The notes beneath the pieces were generated by a model. It worked only from the letters and a program-made list of their open reading frames with translations, did no database searches and was not told the DNA's origin. A stretch of DNA of 64,000 bases from CAG-103 sp963627135 (GTDB lineage: Bacteria; Bacillota; Clostridia; Oscillospirales; Oscillospiraceae), in NCBI GenBank assembly GCA_963627135.1, contig CAVFZY010000032.1:1-64000 (forward strand), read 5' to 3'. Shown in pieces: positions 34,123 through 43,708 of the stretch. Numbering within the stretch: position 1 is the stretch's first letter; every line of letters begins with the position of its first letter. The translations under genes and the position numbers were made by a program.

Positions 34123-35778
34123 TCACGCGTTCGGAAACACGACACGGATGGTCGTGCCCGTGCCGGGCGTGCTCTCGAGCTCGATGCGGCCGTGGTGATC
34201 CTGTACGGCATGCTTGACGATCGACAATCCGAGGCCCGTGCCGCCGGACGCCTTGGAGTGGCTCTTATCCACGCGGTAGAAGCGCTCGAACACGCGGCTC
34301 TGATGCTCCGGCGCGATGCCGATGCCGGTATCGGCAACGGTGATGCTGCTGCCGCCGGCATCGGCGGCGACCGTCACGTCCACGCGCCCGCCGTCGCGGT
34401 TATACTTGATAGCGTTGTCGCAGAGATTATAGACGATCTCATAGATCAGGCGGCGGACGCCGGGGATGACGGTCGGCTGGCCCGTGACGCTGACTGTGAC
34501 GTCGCGCGCGGCCGCGGCGTCATGCAAGTTCTCCGCCGCCTCCTGCGACACGGCGAGCAGGTCGACCGGCTCCATCGGCATGGCGTCGCCCTCGTCGAGC
34601 TGGGACAGGCGGATGATGTCGTCGATGAGCGTGACGAGGCGCGCGGCCTCGGCGTGAATGTGGCCGACGAAGCGCGGCAGGTCGTCGGGCTTGACCATGC
34701 CGTTTTCAATCAGCTCGGCGCTGCCGATGATGCCCTGCAGCGGTGTCTTGAGTTCGTGCGAGACGTTTGCCGTGAACTCCCGGCGATTTTGCTCGGCAAA
34801 CTCCTGCTCCGTGATGTCGAAGGCCAGGATGACCGTGCCGAGCAGCTTCCCGTCGGACGTGATGCGGCTGATGTCGAACTGATACACGCGGCCCGCGCGC
34901 TCGGCGCGCACCTCACTGTGGCCGTCCGTGACGGCGGCCTGAATGGCGGCGCTGATCTCGTGGCTGCGCTCGATGGTGAGAACGTCCCGGCCCACGCACT
35001 GCGCGTCCGCGCCGAAGAGCGACTGCGCCGCTGCGTTGATGCTCAGGATGCTGCCATGCTCATCGAGCAGGACGAGGCCCTCGCGCATGCTGCCGGTGAT
35101 CTGCGTGAATTCATCGGTCTTTTCGCGCAGCTCGCGCAGCTGCGTCTGGATCTCAACGTGCTGGCGGTGAATGCGCTTGAGCAGCGGGGAAAGCTCCTCA
35201 TAGGCATCGTTATCGAGCGGATGCTCGAGGTCGAGGCTGTTGAGCGGGTCGACGATGCGCCGCGACAGCCGTCTGGCAAGCCCCCCGGAGAGGATGAGCG
35301 CCACGATGAGCACGATCAGCAGCGGCTGGATCATGCCGACGGCGATCATGCCGACCGTCGCGCGGCTGATGGAGATGCGCAGCACCGTACCGTCGTCCAG
35401 GCGCTGGGCATAGTACATGGTCTTTTCCATGAGCGTCGAGGAATAGCGCGTGCTCTCGCCGGTGCCGGTGGCCAGCGCCTGGCTGATCTCGGCGCGCGAG
35501 GCGTGGTTCTCGAGGATCTCGGCATCGGTCTTGGTATCGTACAGGACGCTGCCGTCGGCCGCGATCCACGTCAGGCGGTAGCGGTCGGCCGTCAGCCGGG
35601 ACAGGTAGTCCGTGCCGCCGTCCTCAACGGCGGCCGCAGCAAGGCTCAGCTCATCGCGCAGCTGGTTTTCCTCCACGCCGCCGAAGTAATCGTACAAAAA
35701 GCCCATGATGATCAGCAGGCTCGCCAGCAGCACGCACCCGGCCACGAGCAGGATCGATTGAAAAATCTTTTTGGTCAT
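34123..35778 (-). CDS. phoR: Phosphate sensor histidine kinase PhoR
   Basis: Membrane histidine kinase of 551 residues. Two membrane segments (about 8-30 and 145-165) flank a Cache-like extracytoplasmic region; a HAMP-like linker, a PAS domain (about 225-320), HisKA with the His near 340 in ANVSHELKTPL, and HATPase (NLCDNAIKYN, DTGIGIAPEHQ, GTGLGLSIVKH) follow. It overlaps phoP by four bases and closes the pst operon. In this family it reads phosphate status via the Pst transporter and PhoU rather than by binding phosphate itself. Confidence 0.93.
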   Translation of the reverse strand: MTKKIFQSILLVAGCVLLASLLIIMGFLYDYFGGVEENQLRDELSLAAAAVEDGGTDYLSRLTADRYRLTWIAADGSVLYDTKTDAEILENHASRAEISQALATGTGESTRYSSTLMEKTMYYAQRLDDGTVLRISISRATVGMIAVGMIQPLLIVLIVALILSGGLARRLSRRIVDPLNSLDLEHPLDNDAYEELSPLLKRIHRQHVEIQTQLRELREKTDEFTQITGSMREGLVLLDEHGSILSINAAAQSLFGADAQCVGRDVLTIERSHEISAAIQAAVTDGHSEVRAERAGRVYQFDISRITSDGKLLGTVILAFDITEQEFAEQNRREFTANVSHELKTPLQGIIGSAELIENGMVKPDDLPRFVGHIHAEAARLVTLIDDIIRLSQLDEGDAMPMEPVDLLAVSQEAAENLHDAAAARDVTVSVTGQPTVIPGVRRLIYEIVYNLCDNAIKYNRDGGRVDVTVAADAGGSSITVADTGIGIAPEHQSRVFERFYRVDKSHSKASGGTGLGLSIVKHAVQDHHGRIELESTPGTGTTIRVVFPNA

Positions 35779-36449
35779 GTCGTTGCCTCCATGCGGTATC
35801 CAACATTGCGCACCGTTTCAATCCGCCGTCCATAGGGGCCGAGCTTCTGCCGGAGCGTCCGGATGTGCATGTCGACCGTGCGGGTCTCGCCGCAGTAGTC
35901 CATGCCCCAGATTTCCTGAAAGAGCTGGTCACGCGTGAACGCCATACCCGGATGGGACAGAAACAGACGCAGGAGTTCAAATTCTTTATACGTAAGTGCG
36001 ACGCGTGCGCCGTCGACCGTGACCGTGTGTGCGTTCAGATCGACGACGAGCCCGCCGCTGCGCAGCAGATGCACAGCTTTTTCCGGCTGGCAGCGGCGCA
36101 GCACCGCCTTGACGCAGGACACGAGCTCCATCACGCCGAACGGCTTGACAAGGTAGTAATCCGCGCCGAGGTCGAGGCCGCGGATCTTGTCATACTCCGC
36201 GCCCTTGGCCGTGGCCATGACGACCGGGATGGTGCGCAGCTCCGCCGACGCCTTCATGCGCTGCAGCAAATCGATGCCGTCCACGCCGGGCAGCATCACG
36301 TCGAGCACGACCAGATCGGGCTTCTCCGTCTGGAGCGCCGACCAGAACGAGACACCGTCTTCAAAGCCGCGGGCATCAAACCCCGTGGATGAGAGCGTAT
36401 AGACCTCAATGTCACGGATGCTGGCATCGTCCTCCACACACCAGATCAT
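35775..36449 (-). CDS. phoP: Phosphate response regulator PhoP/PhoB
   Basis: OmpR-family regulator of 224 residues: receiver domain with phospho-acceptor Asp50 (LVVLDVMLPG), Thr in MATAKG and Lys in VKPFGVME; winged-helix C-terminus with TVDMHIRTLRQKLG and GYRMEAT. It lies three bases after phoU. It likely autoregulates this operon at the TGTAAAAT repeats upstream of pstS (40554-40603). Confidence 0.92.
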   Translation of the reverse strand: MIWCVEDDASIRDIEVYTLSSTGFDARGFEDGVSFWSALQTEKPDLVVLDVMLPGVDGIDLLQRMKASAELRTIPVVMATAKGAEYDKIRGLDLGADYYLVKPFGVMELVSCVKAVLRRCQPEKAVHLLRSGGLVVDLNAHTVTVDGARVALTYKEFELLRLFLSHPGMAFTRDQLFQEIWGMDYCGETRTVDMHIRTLRQKLGPYGRRIETVRNVGYRMEATT

Positions 36450-36452
36450 GGC

Positions 36453-37097
36453 TTACCCCTCCTTGTGCACCCCGGTGACCGAGAAGATCACCCACTCGGC
36501 GATGTTCGTCGCGTGGTCGCCGATGCGCTCGAAGTATTTGGCGATCATGAGCAGGTCGAGCGCGTACTCCCCGTCGTCGGGGTGGGCGGCGATCTTGTCG
36601 ATCAGCCGGTGCTTGACCTCGTCGAAGGCATTGTCCACGACATCGTCCTCGGCAATGACCGTCTCTGCCAGCATTGTATCACGCTGAACGTAGGCGTCAA
36701 CACTTTCTGTAACCATATGGATAGTCGAGAGCGCCATTTCGCGCAGCAGGTCGTCATTTTCCGCCGAACGGCCGGCGAGAAACTGGATGATCTCCGCAAT
36801 GTCCTCGGCCTGGTCGCCGATGCGCTCCATGTCCGTGATCATCTTCAGCGCGGCCGAGATCTGGCGCAGGTCGCGCGCGACGGGCTGCTGCTGGAGCAGG
36901 AGCTTGAGGCACAGCGACTCGATGTTGCGCTCCTTCTGGTCGATCTCGGCATCGAGCGGCGCGACCTTCTTTGCCAGCTCCGGATCCGCCTCCGTGAGGG
37001 CCTTGGATGCGAGCGCGATGACCTCCTCGCACAGTGCGCCCATCTCGATCATCTCCTTGTTCAGCAGCGCGAGCTGTTCATCAAACCGGCTTCTCAT
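36453..37097 (-). CDS. phoU: Phosphate signalling protein PhoU
   Basis: All-helical protein of 214 residues with two PhoU repeats, each bearing the metal-binding ExxxD-type signature (LDAEIDQKERNIE in the first and IAEDDVVDNAFDEVKH in the second). PhoU restrains PhoR when phosphate is plentiful and modulates Pst transport. It overlaps pstB by one base. Confidence 0.94.
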   Translation of the reverse strand: MRSRFDEQLALLNKEMIEMGALCEEVIALASKALTEADPELAKKVAPLDAEIDQKERNIESLCLKLLLQQQPVARDLRQISAALKMITDMERIGDQAEDIAEIIQFLAGRSAENDDLLREMALSTIHMVTESVDAYVQRDTMLAETVIAEDDVVDNAFDEVKHRLIDKIAAHPDDGEYALDLLMIAKYFERIGDHATNIAEWVIFSVTGVHKEG

Positions 37098-37852
37098 TAG
37101 CCAAACCTCCCTGTGATGTAATCCTCCGTGCGCTTATCCTGCGGCTGCGAGAACAGCTGCTGCGTGTCGTCGCACTCGACGAGCTCGCCGAGCAGGAAAA
37201 ACGCCGTGCGGTCGGAGATACGTACCGCCTGCTGCATGTTGTGCGTGACGATGACGATCGTGTACTGCTCCTTGAGCTGCATGGCCAGCTCCTCGATCTT
37301 CGACGTGGAGATGGGGTCGAGCGCGCTCGTGGGTTCGTCCATGAGCAGCACCTCCGGCTCGACCGCGAGCGCGCGGGCGATGCACAGACGCTGCTGCTGG
37401 CCGCCGGAGAGGCCGAGGGCGTTTTTCTTCAGGCGGTCTTTCACCTCGTCCCAGATGGCCGCGCCGCGCAAAGACTTTTCAACGATCTCGTCGAGCTTCG
37501 CACGGTTTTTGATGCCGTGTGTGCGCGGGCCGTAGGCAATGTTGTCGTAGATGCTCATCGGAAACGGGTTCGGCTTCTGAAAGACCATGCCGATCTCGCG
37601 CCGCAGCTCGTTGACATCCGTGCCGGGGGCAAAAATGTCCTGATCGCGGTAGCGCACATCGCCCGTGATCTTCACGCCCGGAATGAGGTCGTTCATACGG
37701 TTGAGCGTTTTGAGAAACGTGGATTTTCCGCAGCCGGACGGCCCGATGAGCGCCGTGATGCTCTTTTCGGGAATGTTCATGCTGATATCGTGCAGTGCCT
37801 GATGGTCCCCGTACCAGAGGTTCAGGCCCTGGACTGTCATAATGTCACTCAT
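37097..37852 (-). CDS. pstB: Phosphate ABC transporter ATPase PstB
   Basis: ATP-binding subunit of 251 residues: Walker A GPSGCGKST, Q loop VFQKPNPFP, signature LSGGQQQR, Walker B VLLMDEPTSALDP, and His in IVIVTHNMQQA. The MNDLIPG and RTHG stretches after Walker A are specific to PstB. Four-base overlap with pstA. Confidence 0.96.
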   Translation of the reverse strand: MSDIMTVQGLNLWYGDHQALHDISMNIPEKSITALIGPSGCGKSTFLKTLNRMNDLIPGVKITGDVRYRDQDIFAPGTDVNELRREIGMVFQKPNPFPMSIYDNIAYGPRTHGIKNRAKLDEIVEKSLRGAAIWDEVKDRLKKNALGLSGGQQQRLCIARALAVEPEVLLMDEPTSALDPISTSKIEELAMQLKEQYTIVIVTHNMQQAVRISDRTAFFLLGELVECDDTQQLFSQPQDKRTEDYITGRFG

Positions 37853-38712
37853 AGACTTCTTTTCCTCCTGAAGTATCTCTCGACGAGCGTGGCCGCGCCG
37901 TTGATGAGCAGCGTAAGGATCATCAAAATGGCGGCGATGGCAAAGGCCACATCGAACTGACCCTGCTCCTTGGCGTAGACGTAAAGCGCGACGGTGAGCG
38001 TGGCGCCTGCGCTGCTCAGCCCCTCAAAGAAACCGTTGAGCGCGTGGGCAAAGCCAGCCGTGAACAGCAGCGCAGCCGACTCACCGAGGATGCGGCCGAC
38101 GGTCAGAATACAGCCGGTGATGACACCGTCCACGCACCCGGGCAGCACCACGGTGCGGATGACGCGCCACTTGCCCGCGCCGAGGCCGAACGCGCCCTCG
38201 CGGTAGCTCTGCGGCACGGTCTTTAAGCTCTCCTGCGTGGTGCGCATGATGGTCGGCAGGTTCATGATGACGAGCGTGAGCGCGCCGGCCAGCAGCGATG
38301 TTTTCATGTTTAGAAACTGGCAGAAAAACAGCATGCCCACAAGGCCGTAGATAATGGACGGAATACCGGAAAGCGTCTCGGCCGCATACTCGATGACGCC
38401 GATGAGCCGACGGTTCGTGGCGTACTCGGTCAGGTAGATGGCCGCGCCCACGCCGAGCGGCAGGACGATGAGCAGTGTCGCGATGACGATATAAAGCGTA
38501 TTGAGGATGTCCGGCAGGATGCCGATGCGGTCCGACAGGTAGCTCGGCGCGGTGGACAGCAGCGTCCACGACACGTTCGGCAGGCCCTTGATGAGCACGT
38601 AGGCGATCAGAAACAGCACGAGCGCCGCCGTGATGACGGCCGCCGCGCCCATGAGGATGCGCATGGTGAGGATATAGGCCCTGCGGCTGCCGGAAATGGC
38701 TTCCTTTTTCAT
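37849..38712 (-). CDS. pstA: Phosphate ABC transporter permease PstA
   Basis: Permease of 287 residues, about six membrane segments, with the PstA coupling motif region GIPSIIYGLVG and later REGAFGLGAGKWRVIRTVVLP. Overlaps pstC and pstB by four bases each. Confidence 0.95.
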   Translation of the reverse strand: MKKEAISGSRRAYILTMRILMGAAAVITAALVLFLIAYVLIKGLPNVSWTLLSTAPSYLSDRIGILPDILNTLYIVIATLLIVLPLGVGAAIYLTEYATNRRLIGVIEYAAETLSGIPSIIYGLVGMLFFCQFLNMKTSLLAGALTLVIMNLPTIMRTTQESLKTVPQSYREGAFGLGAGKWRVIRTVVLPGCVDGVITGCILTVGRILGESAALLFTAGFAHALNGFFEGLSSAGATLTVALYVYAKEQGQFDVAFAIAAILMILTLLINGAATLVERYFRRKRSL

Positions 38713-39584
38713 TTGTCCCCCTCCTTATTGCGCTTGAGGAAGAAGTTGAGCGTGGCGTTGATGAGCATGATGAACAAAAACAGCACCAGCGCGATGGAAA
38801 ACAGCGCCTGCCGCTGCAGGCCGCTGGAGTAGGACATTTCGCTCGCGACGGCAGTGGTCAGAAAGCGCACGCTCTGAAACAGCGTCGGCATATTCGGCAC
38901 GTTGCCCGACACCATCATGACGGCCATGGCCTCGCCGATGGCGCGGCCGACGCCGAGCACGACGGCGGCGGCAATGCCACTCTTTGCCGCCGGGACGGAA
39001 ACCTTGAAGTACGTCTCGATCGGCGTCGCGCCGAGCGCGAGCGACGCGTCCTCATACTCGGGCGGCACAGCCTCGAGCGCCGTGACAGACACCTTGATGA
39101 TCGACGGCAGGATCATGATTGCCAGCACGATGATGGCGGCGAACAAACTCGCACCGTCGGCCAGATGGAACACCTTGCGGATGCCCGGCACAAGCACAAG
39201 CATGCCCACAAGGCCGTAGACGACCGACGGGATGCCGGCGAGCAGGCTCACAGCCGATTCGAGCACGGTCTTGAGCCGCGGCGGGGCGACCTTCGCCAGA
39301 TACACGGCCGTCAGGAAGCCCAGCGGCACGCCGAGCACGATGGCCCCGGCCGTGCCGTATATGCTTGTCAGAATGAACGGCAGAATACCGTACGACGGCT
39401 CTGCCGCCGTGGATGCCCACGTCTTGCCGAACAGGAACGGGACGAGCCCGATCTTCCGGATGGCGGGGATGCCGGAGACGATCAGGTACACGCTGATGAG
39501 CAGCACGCACCCGACGGTAATGAGGCCAAGGAGCAAAAACACGCCATGCACGACCGTCTCCAGAACTTGAGATCTCTTTTTCAT
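38709..39584 (-). CDS. pstC: Phosphate ABC transporter permease PstC
   Basis: Permease of 291 residues with about six membrane segments. Signatures: PFLFGKTW, YGILPFILTSIYGT, GIPSVVYGLVG and EDASLALGATPIETYFKVSVPAAKSGI. It lies 63 bases after pstS, with a hairpin in between. Confidence 0.95.
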   Translation of the reverse strand: MKKRSQVLETVVHGVFLLLGLITVGCVLLISVYLIVSGIPAIRKIGLVPFLFGKTWASTAAEPSYGILPFILTSIYGTAGAIVLGVPLGFLTAVYLAKVAPPRLKTVLESAVSLLAGIPSVVYGLVGMLVLVPGIRKVFHLADGASLFAAIIVLAIMILPSIIKVSVTALEAVPPEYEDASLALGATPIETYFKVSVPAAKSGIAAAVVLGVGRAIGEAMAVMMVSGNVPNMPTLFQSVRFLTTAVASEMSYSSGLQRQALFSIALVLFLFIMLINATLNFFLKRNKEGDK

Positions 39585-39607
39585 ATCAGCACCTCTGTAT
39601 ATGCGAA

Positions 39608-39630
39608 AGGCGGCTGCTCACCAGCCGCCT
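39608..39630 (-). promoter_or_regulatory. Hairpin between pstS and pstC
   Basis: AGGCGGCTG and CAGCCGCCT with a 5-base loop and a weak TTT tail. Such hairpins protect the 3' end of the pstS message and reduce readthrough, giving more binding protein than permease. That role is inferred. Confidence 0.5.
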
Positions 39631-39647
39631 GTACGCTTGTCTGTGGC

Positions 39648-40478
39648 TCAGGCCACCGGGACTGCGCCCGCCGCGGAGATGATGGACGCGGCGTCCGCAG
39701 AGGTCGCGAAGTCGAAGAACTTCTGCGCGGTCTCGCTCAGGGCAACGCCTTCCTTCGTCACAAGGACGAACGGACGCTGCACAAGATAAGTGCCGTCCTT
39801 GACGGTCGCTTCCGTCGGGGCCACACCGTTGACGGTCAGGGCCTTGACGCTGTCCTTGACGGCGGCCAGAGAGGCGTAGCCGATGGCGTTCGGGTTCTGG
39901 GATACAGTGGTGATCACATCGCCCGTGGAGGTCAGCTCCTGACGGTACTGGCAGGCATCCTCCGTTTTCGTGATGGACTCAAAGCCGTCGCGCGTGCCGC
40001 TGCCGGCCTCGCGGCCGATGAGGACGATCTCCGCGTCGTCGCCGCCGACGTCCTTCCAGTTGGTGATCTCACCGGTGTAGATCTTGGCGATCTGCTCCAA
40101 GGTCAGGTCCTGAACGGGGTTCTGGGTGTTGACGATGATGGCGATGCCGTCGAGGGCAAGGGTAGTCTCCTTCAGGCCGGAGGCCTTCTCGTCGTCCTTG
40201 AGCGCGCGGCTCGACAGGCCGATGTCGCAGCGGCCTTCGGAAACGGCCTGGATGCCGGAGCCGGAACCGGTCGGGTTATAGGTGAAGGTCGTGCCTGAGT
40301 TCGCTTCCATGAAGGATTCGCCGAGCGCGCCGATGACCTTTTCCATCGAGGTGGAACCGTCGGTCGCGACCGTGCCGCCGGCAGCGGCCGTGTTGTTGTC
40401 ATCCGCCTCCTGGCCGCAGCCCGCAAACAGCGAGAGCGCCATGACGACGGCACACAAAATGGGAATGATCTTTTTCAA
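39648..40478 (-). CDS. pstS: Phosphate-binding lipoprotein PstS
   Basis: Substrate-binding lipoprotein of 276 residues. Start is TTG at 40478: AGGAG lies nine bases upstream and the signal peptide LKKIIPILCAVVMALSLFAG with lipobox Cys begins there, while the next in-frame ATG would cut the signal. Phosphate-binding motifs: DGSTSMEKVIG, GSGSGIQAV, SSRALKDDE and GREAGSGTRDGFE. It captures phosphate outside the membrane for PstCAB. Confidence 0.94.
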   Translation of the reverse strand: MKKIIPILCAVVMALSLFAGCGQEADDNNTAAAGGTVATDGSTSMEKVIGALGESFMEANSGTTFTYNPTGSGSGIQAVSEGRCDIGLSSRALKDDEKASGLKETTLALDGIAIIVNTQNPVQDLTLEQIAKIYTGEITNWKDVGGDDAEIVLIGREAGSGTRDGFESITKTEDACQYRQELTSTGDVITTVSQNPNAIGYASLAAVKDSVKALTVNGVAPTEATVKDGTYLVQRPFVLVTKEGVALSETAQKFFDFATSADAASIISAAGAVPVA

Positions 40479-40553
40479 GATGAAGTGCTCCTTTCGAACT
40501 TCGATTTTGATTTTGGTTTTTTGTTCCCTACGCTTCACAGGATAAGCATGGGA

Positions 40554-40603
40554 TGTAAAAACGAAAAGAGCGCTTATGTAAAATGCGTGTAAAATTGTAA
40601 AAT
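40554..40603 (-). promoter_or_regulatory. Probable Pho boxes upstream of pstS
   Basis: The word TGTAAAA(A/T) occurs at 40554, 40577, 40588 and 40596 on the plus strand (TTTTACA on the minus), two at 11-base spacing and the first at about two turns. PhoP/PhoB-type regulators bind such repeats. The gap 40479-40819 contains this and a TATACT -10 candidate at 40762 for the plus-strand transporter; nothing else is recognised. Confidence 0.65.
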
Positions 40604-40819
40604 GCCGCAGCAGGACGTAAATTTCTCCACATTTATATGCTGCTTTCTTCATTTGTGTTGAAAAACAGGCAGATCCCATTTGGCCGTCAGCGAAAAATTG
40701 TGAAAAAAACTGTGCAACTTTTCATCCCCCCAGGGTGCTTACGCGGTGGAGAGCCGTCCTGTATACTGGTGGCAGTGCTCCGGAAACGGAGCAAACAACA
40801 GGAAATGAGGATGGAACGT

Positions 40820-41911
40820 ATGAAAAAAAGAAACATCATCTGCCTGCTGCTGGCAGTCCTGATGCTGCTGGCCTGCACAGCCTGCGGCGGGAAAGCAAAC
40901 ACCGGCGACACCGCCGGCACCCGCACGATCACGGACGGCAAAAACCGCCCCGTGGCCATTCCCGACAAGGTGGAGCGCATCGTGTGCGTCGGCGTCGGCG
41001 CGCTGCGCTACAGCTGTTATGTCGGCGCGGCTGACCGCGTGGTCGGCGTGGAGGACTACGAGACCAAGGCCGGCATGAGCCGCCTGTATAACTACGTGAA
41101 CTTCGACAAATTCAAGGACCTGCCCGTCACCGGTACGAACGGCGAACCGTACGTCGAGCAGATCATCGACGTCGCGCCGCAGGTCATTGTCATGAGCGCC
41201 TACGCCTCGTGCGACGCGGACGAGCTGGCCGGCAAGACCGGCATCCCGGTCGTCGTCGTGCCCGGCAGCGACACCACGCTCGACGACGCAGCCTATGAGA
41301 CCATCCGCATCCTCGGCGAGCTCTACGGGCTGGAAACGCGCGCGCAGACGCTCACGGATTACCTCAAGGGCATCCAGACCGATCTCGACACGCGCACGGC
41401 CGATATTCCCGATGCGGAAAAGCCCACGGTCTACGTCGGCGGCGTGTCCTTCAAGGGCAACCACGGCTTTGAGGGCACGGAGGCCGGCTACGGCCCGTTC
41501 GCCCTCATCCATGCCGTCAACCTCGCCGACACGACCGGGCAGACCGGCGCGTTCAACATCGACACCGAGCAGGTGCTCGCCTGGGACCCGGATGTGATTT
41601 TCCTGGACTTCAATGGTATGCCCCTGATCAACGAAGATTATCAGGCAAACCCCGCATTTTATAACAGCCTCACCGCCGTGCGCAGCGGCAAGGTCTACTC
41701 GCAGATCTCGTTCCGCTCCTCGGCTTCCAATCTGGAGACGGCGCTGGCCGACGCCTATTATGCCGCCTGCGTGCTGTATCCGGAGCAGTTTGCCGACATT
41801 GACCCCGAGGCCAAGGCCGGCGAGATCTTCACGGAGCTGCTCGGCTCCAACCCCTATCCCGATCTGAAGGAGGCCGGGTATGCATTCCGTGCCATCACAC
41901 TCGGCGCATAA
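40820..41911 (+). CDS. Iron/siderophore-type ABC transporter binding lipoprotein
   Basis: Lipoprotein of 363 residues of the class III binding proteins (FecB/BtuF-like). Start 40820 has GAGG nine bases upstream; signal MKKRNIICLLLAVLMLLAC with lipobox. Binding-protein core: GKNRPVAIPDKVERIVCVG, IIDVAPQVIVMS and later WDPDVIFLDFN. Cargo cannot be told; the FmdE gene in the operon suggests a metal or metal chelate such as iron, molybdate or tungstate-type substrates. The 3' end overlaps the permease gene by 32 bases. Confidence 0.9.
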   Translation: MKKRNIICLLLAVLMLLACTACGGKANTGDTAGTRTITDGKNRPVAIPDKVERIVCVGVGALRYSCYVGAADRVVGVEDYETKAGMSRLYNYVNFDKFKDLPVTGTNGEPYVEQIIDVAPQVIVMSAYASCDADELAGKTGIPVVVVPGSDTTLDDAAYETIRILGELYGLETRAQTLTDYLKGIQTDLDTRTADIPDAEKPTVYVGGVSFKGNHGFEGTEAGYGPFALIHAVNLADTTGQTGAFNIDTEQVLAWDPDVIFLDFNGMPLINEDYQANPAFYNSLTAVRSGKVYSQISFRSSASNLETALADAYYAACVLYPEQFADIDPEAKAGEIFTELLGSNPYPDLKEAGYAFRAITLGA

Positions 41912-42935
41912 GCCGCACGATTCCGACTACAGCCGCAACCGCGCCAGAAGCATCCGCTTTCTGGTCCTGCTGGCGGCCATTCTGGCGCTCGCGTTCTTTT
42001 TGTCGCTGCGCGCAGGGTCTTACAACACGCCGGCCGCCGAGCTCATCCGGGGCATCTTCGGCCGGGCGTCGGACGCGAAGATCAATCTCGTCATCCGCAA
42101 TAACCGCCTGCCGCGCATCTGCACCGCCATGGTCGCCGGCGCCGGGCTGGGGCTGGCCGGGTGTATCCTGCAGGCCGTGCTGCGCAACCCGCTCGCTTCG
42201 GCCTCCACGCTCGGCGTGTCGCAGGGGGCGACGTTCGGCGCAGCCGTCGCCATCATCGGCCTCGGCCTGAGCCAGACCGGCAGCTGGGCGATTCCGCTGT
42301 GCTCGTTTCTCGGCTCGCTGCTCGTCGCGGCTGTCATCCTGGGGCTAAGCCAGTTCAAGCAGATCTCCTCGGAGGGCATCGTGCTCGCGGGCGTCGCCAT
42401 CAGCTCCATGCTGACCGGCGCGACCACGCTGCTGCAATACTTTGCCGACGAGGTCGCGCTCTCATCGCTCGTGTTCTGGACATTCGGTGACCTCGGCAGT
42501 ACGGACTGGCAGTCCCTGCGCGGCATGGTGCTGGCCGTACTGCTGCTGATCGTCTACTGCTACCTGCACCGCTGGGACTATAATGCCCTGCTCTCCGGCG
42601 AGGAGACGGCGCTGAGTCTCGGCATCCACGTCCGGCAGCTGACGCTGACGAATGTCGTGCTCACGTGCCTTGTCTGCTCGGTGATCGTATCGCACGTCGG
42701 CCTCATCAACTTCATCGGGCTTGTCGCGCCGCACATCGTGCGCATGGTCGTCGGCAACAACTATATCTATCTCATCCCCGGCTCCGTGCTCGCCGGCGCG
42801 GCGCTGCTGCTGCTGAGCGACCTGGCCGCACGCGTGATCATCATGCCGGTCATTCTGCCGATCGGCGCGCTGACGGCGTTTCTCGGCGGCCCGCTGTTTT
42901 TGTACCTGCTGTTCAAGGGGAGGGGCCGGACATGA
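41880..42935 (+). CDS. FecCD-family ABC transporter permease
   Basis: Permease of 351 residues with about 9-10 membrane segments (FecCD/BtuC family): RLPRICTAMVAGAGLGLAG, LASASTLGVSQGATFGA, then GLINFIGLVAPHIVRM and the coupling region near it. AGGAGG lies six bases before the ATG. The start is inside the preceding gene. It feeds from the lipoprotein at 40820. Confidence 0.93.
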   Translation: MHSVPSHSAHKPHDSDYSRNRARSIRFLVLLAAILALAFFLSLRAGSYNTPAAELIRGIFGRASDAKINLVIRNNRLPRICTAMVAGAGLGLAGCILQAVLRNPLASASTLGVSQGATFGAAVAIIGLGLSQTGSWAIPLCSFLGSLLVAAVILGLSQFKQISSEGIVLAGVAISSMLTGATTLLQYFADEVALSSLVFWTFGDLGSTDWQSLRGMVLAVLLLIVYCYLHRWDYNALLSGEETALSLGIHVRQLTLTNVVLTCLVCSVIVSHVGLINFIGLVAPHIVRMVVGNNYIYLIPGSVLAGAALLLLSDLAARVIIMPVILPIGALTAFLGGPLFLYLLFKGRGRT

Positions 42936-43708
42936 TCTGTGTGGACCATCTCTGCTATCACTACAAGGGCGGTCAGCCGATCCTCCGCGATGTGAGCTTT
43001 GAACTGGAGACCGGGCACTTTCTGGCGGTGCTCGGCAACAACGGCGTCGGCAAGAGCACGCTGCTCAAGTGCATGAACCGCATCCTCACGGCCGACAGCG
43101 GGCACTGCCATATCGACGGCGAGGATCTGCTCACGCTCTCCCACCGGGAGATCGCAAAGCGCGTAGCCTTCGTGGCACAGCACGTGCCCGACACACAGAT
43201 GACCGTGCACGACATGGTCATGCTCGGACGGCGGCCCTACATGACCTGGGGCGTGACGGAGCACGACCACCATGTCGTGCACGAGGCCATGCGCTATCTG
43301 AATCTGGAGGACATGCGCGGCCGGTTCCTCAACCGGCTCTCCGGCGGCGAGCGGCAGAAGGTCATGCTCGCCCGCGCACTGGCGCAGGAGCCGACGCTCC
43401 TGCTGCTGGACGAACCGACCAGCAATCTCGACATCCGCAATCAATATCAGGTGCTGCAGATCACGCGCGATCTGTGCCGCGAGCGGAACCTCACGGCGAT
43501 GATCGTCATCCACGACCTGAACCTTGCGCTGCGGTTTTGCGACCGCTTTCTGCTGCTGCGCGAGGGCGAGGTGTACCGCTACGGCGGCGCGGAGATCTTC
43601 GACGCCGACGCCCTGCGGGACGTCTACGGCGTGACGGGCAGCATCGTGGATGTGCAGGGGCACAAGCTCGTGCTCATTGATGACGAAGAAAAGGAGACAA
43701 GATCATGA
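42932..43708 (+). CDS. FecE-family ABC transporter ATPase
   Basis: ATPase of 258 residues: Walker A GNNGVGKST, signature LSGGERQKV, Walker B LLLLDEPTSNLD, His in IVIHDLNLALRF. Start ATG 42932 overlaps the permease stop by four bases. It drives the importer. Confidence 0.95.
   Translation: MICVDHLCYHYKGGQPILRDVSFELETGHFLAVLGNNGVGKSTLLKCMNRILTADSGHCHIDGEDLLTLSHREIAKRVAFVAQHVPDTQMTVHDMVMLGRRPYMTWGVTEHDHHVVHEAMRYLNLEDMRGRFLNRLSGGERQKVMLARALAQEPTLLLLDEPTSNLDIRNQYQVLQITRDLCRERNLTAMIVIHDLNLALRFCDRFLLLREGEVYRYGGAEIFDADALRDVYGVTGSIVDVQGHKLVLIDDEEKETRS

Noticed and set aside
34051..35835. A plus-strand 594-residue frame opposite phoR
   Set aside because: It is an antisense shadow; phoR has complete kinase motifs and operon spacing.
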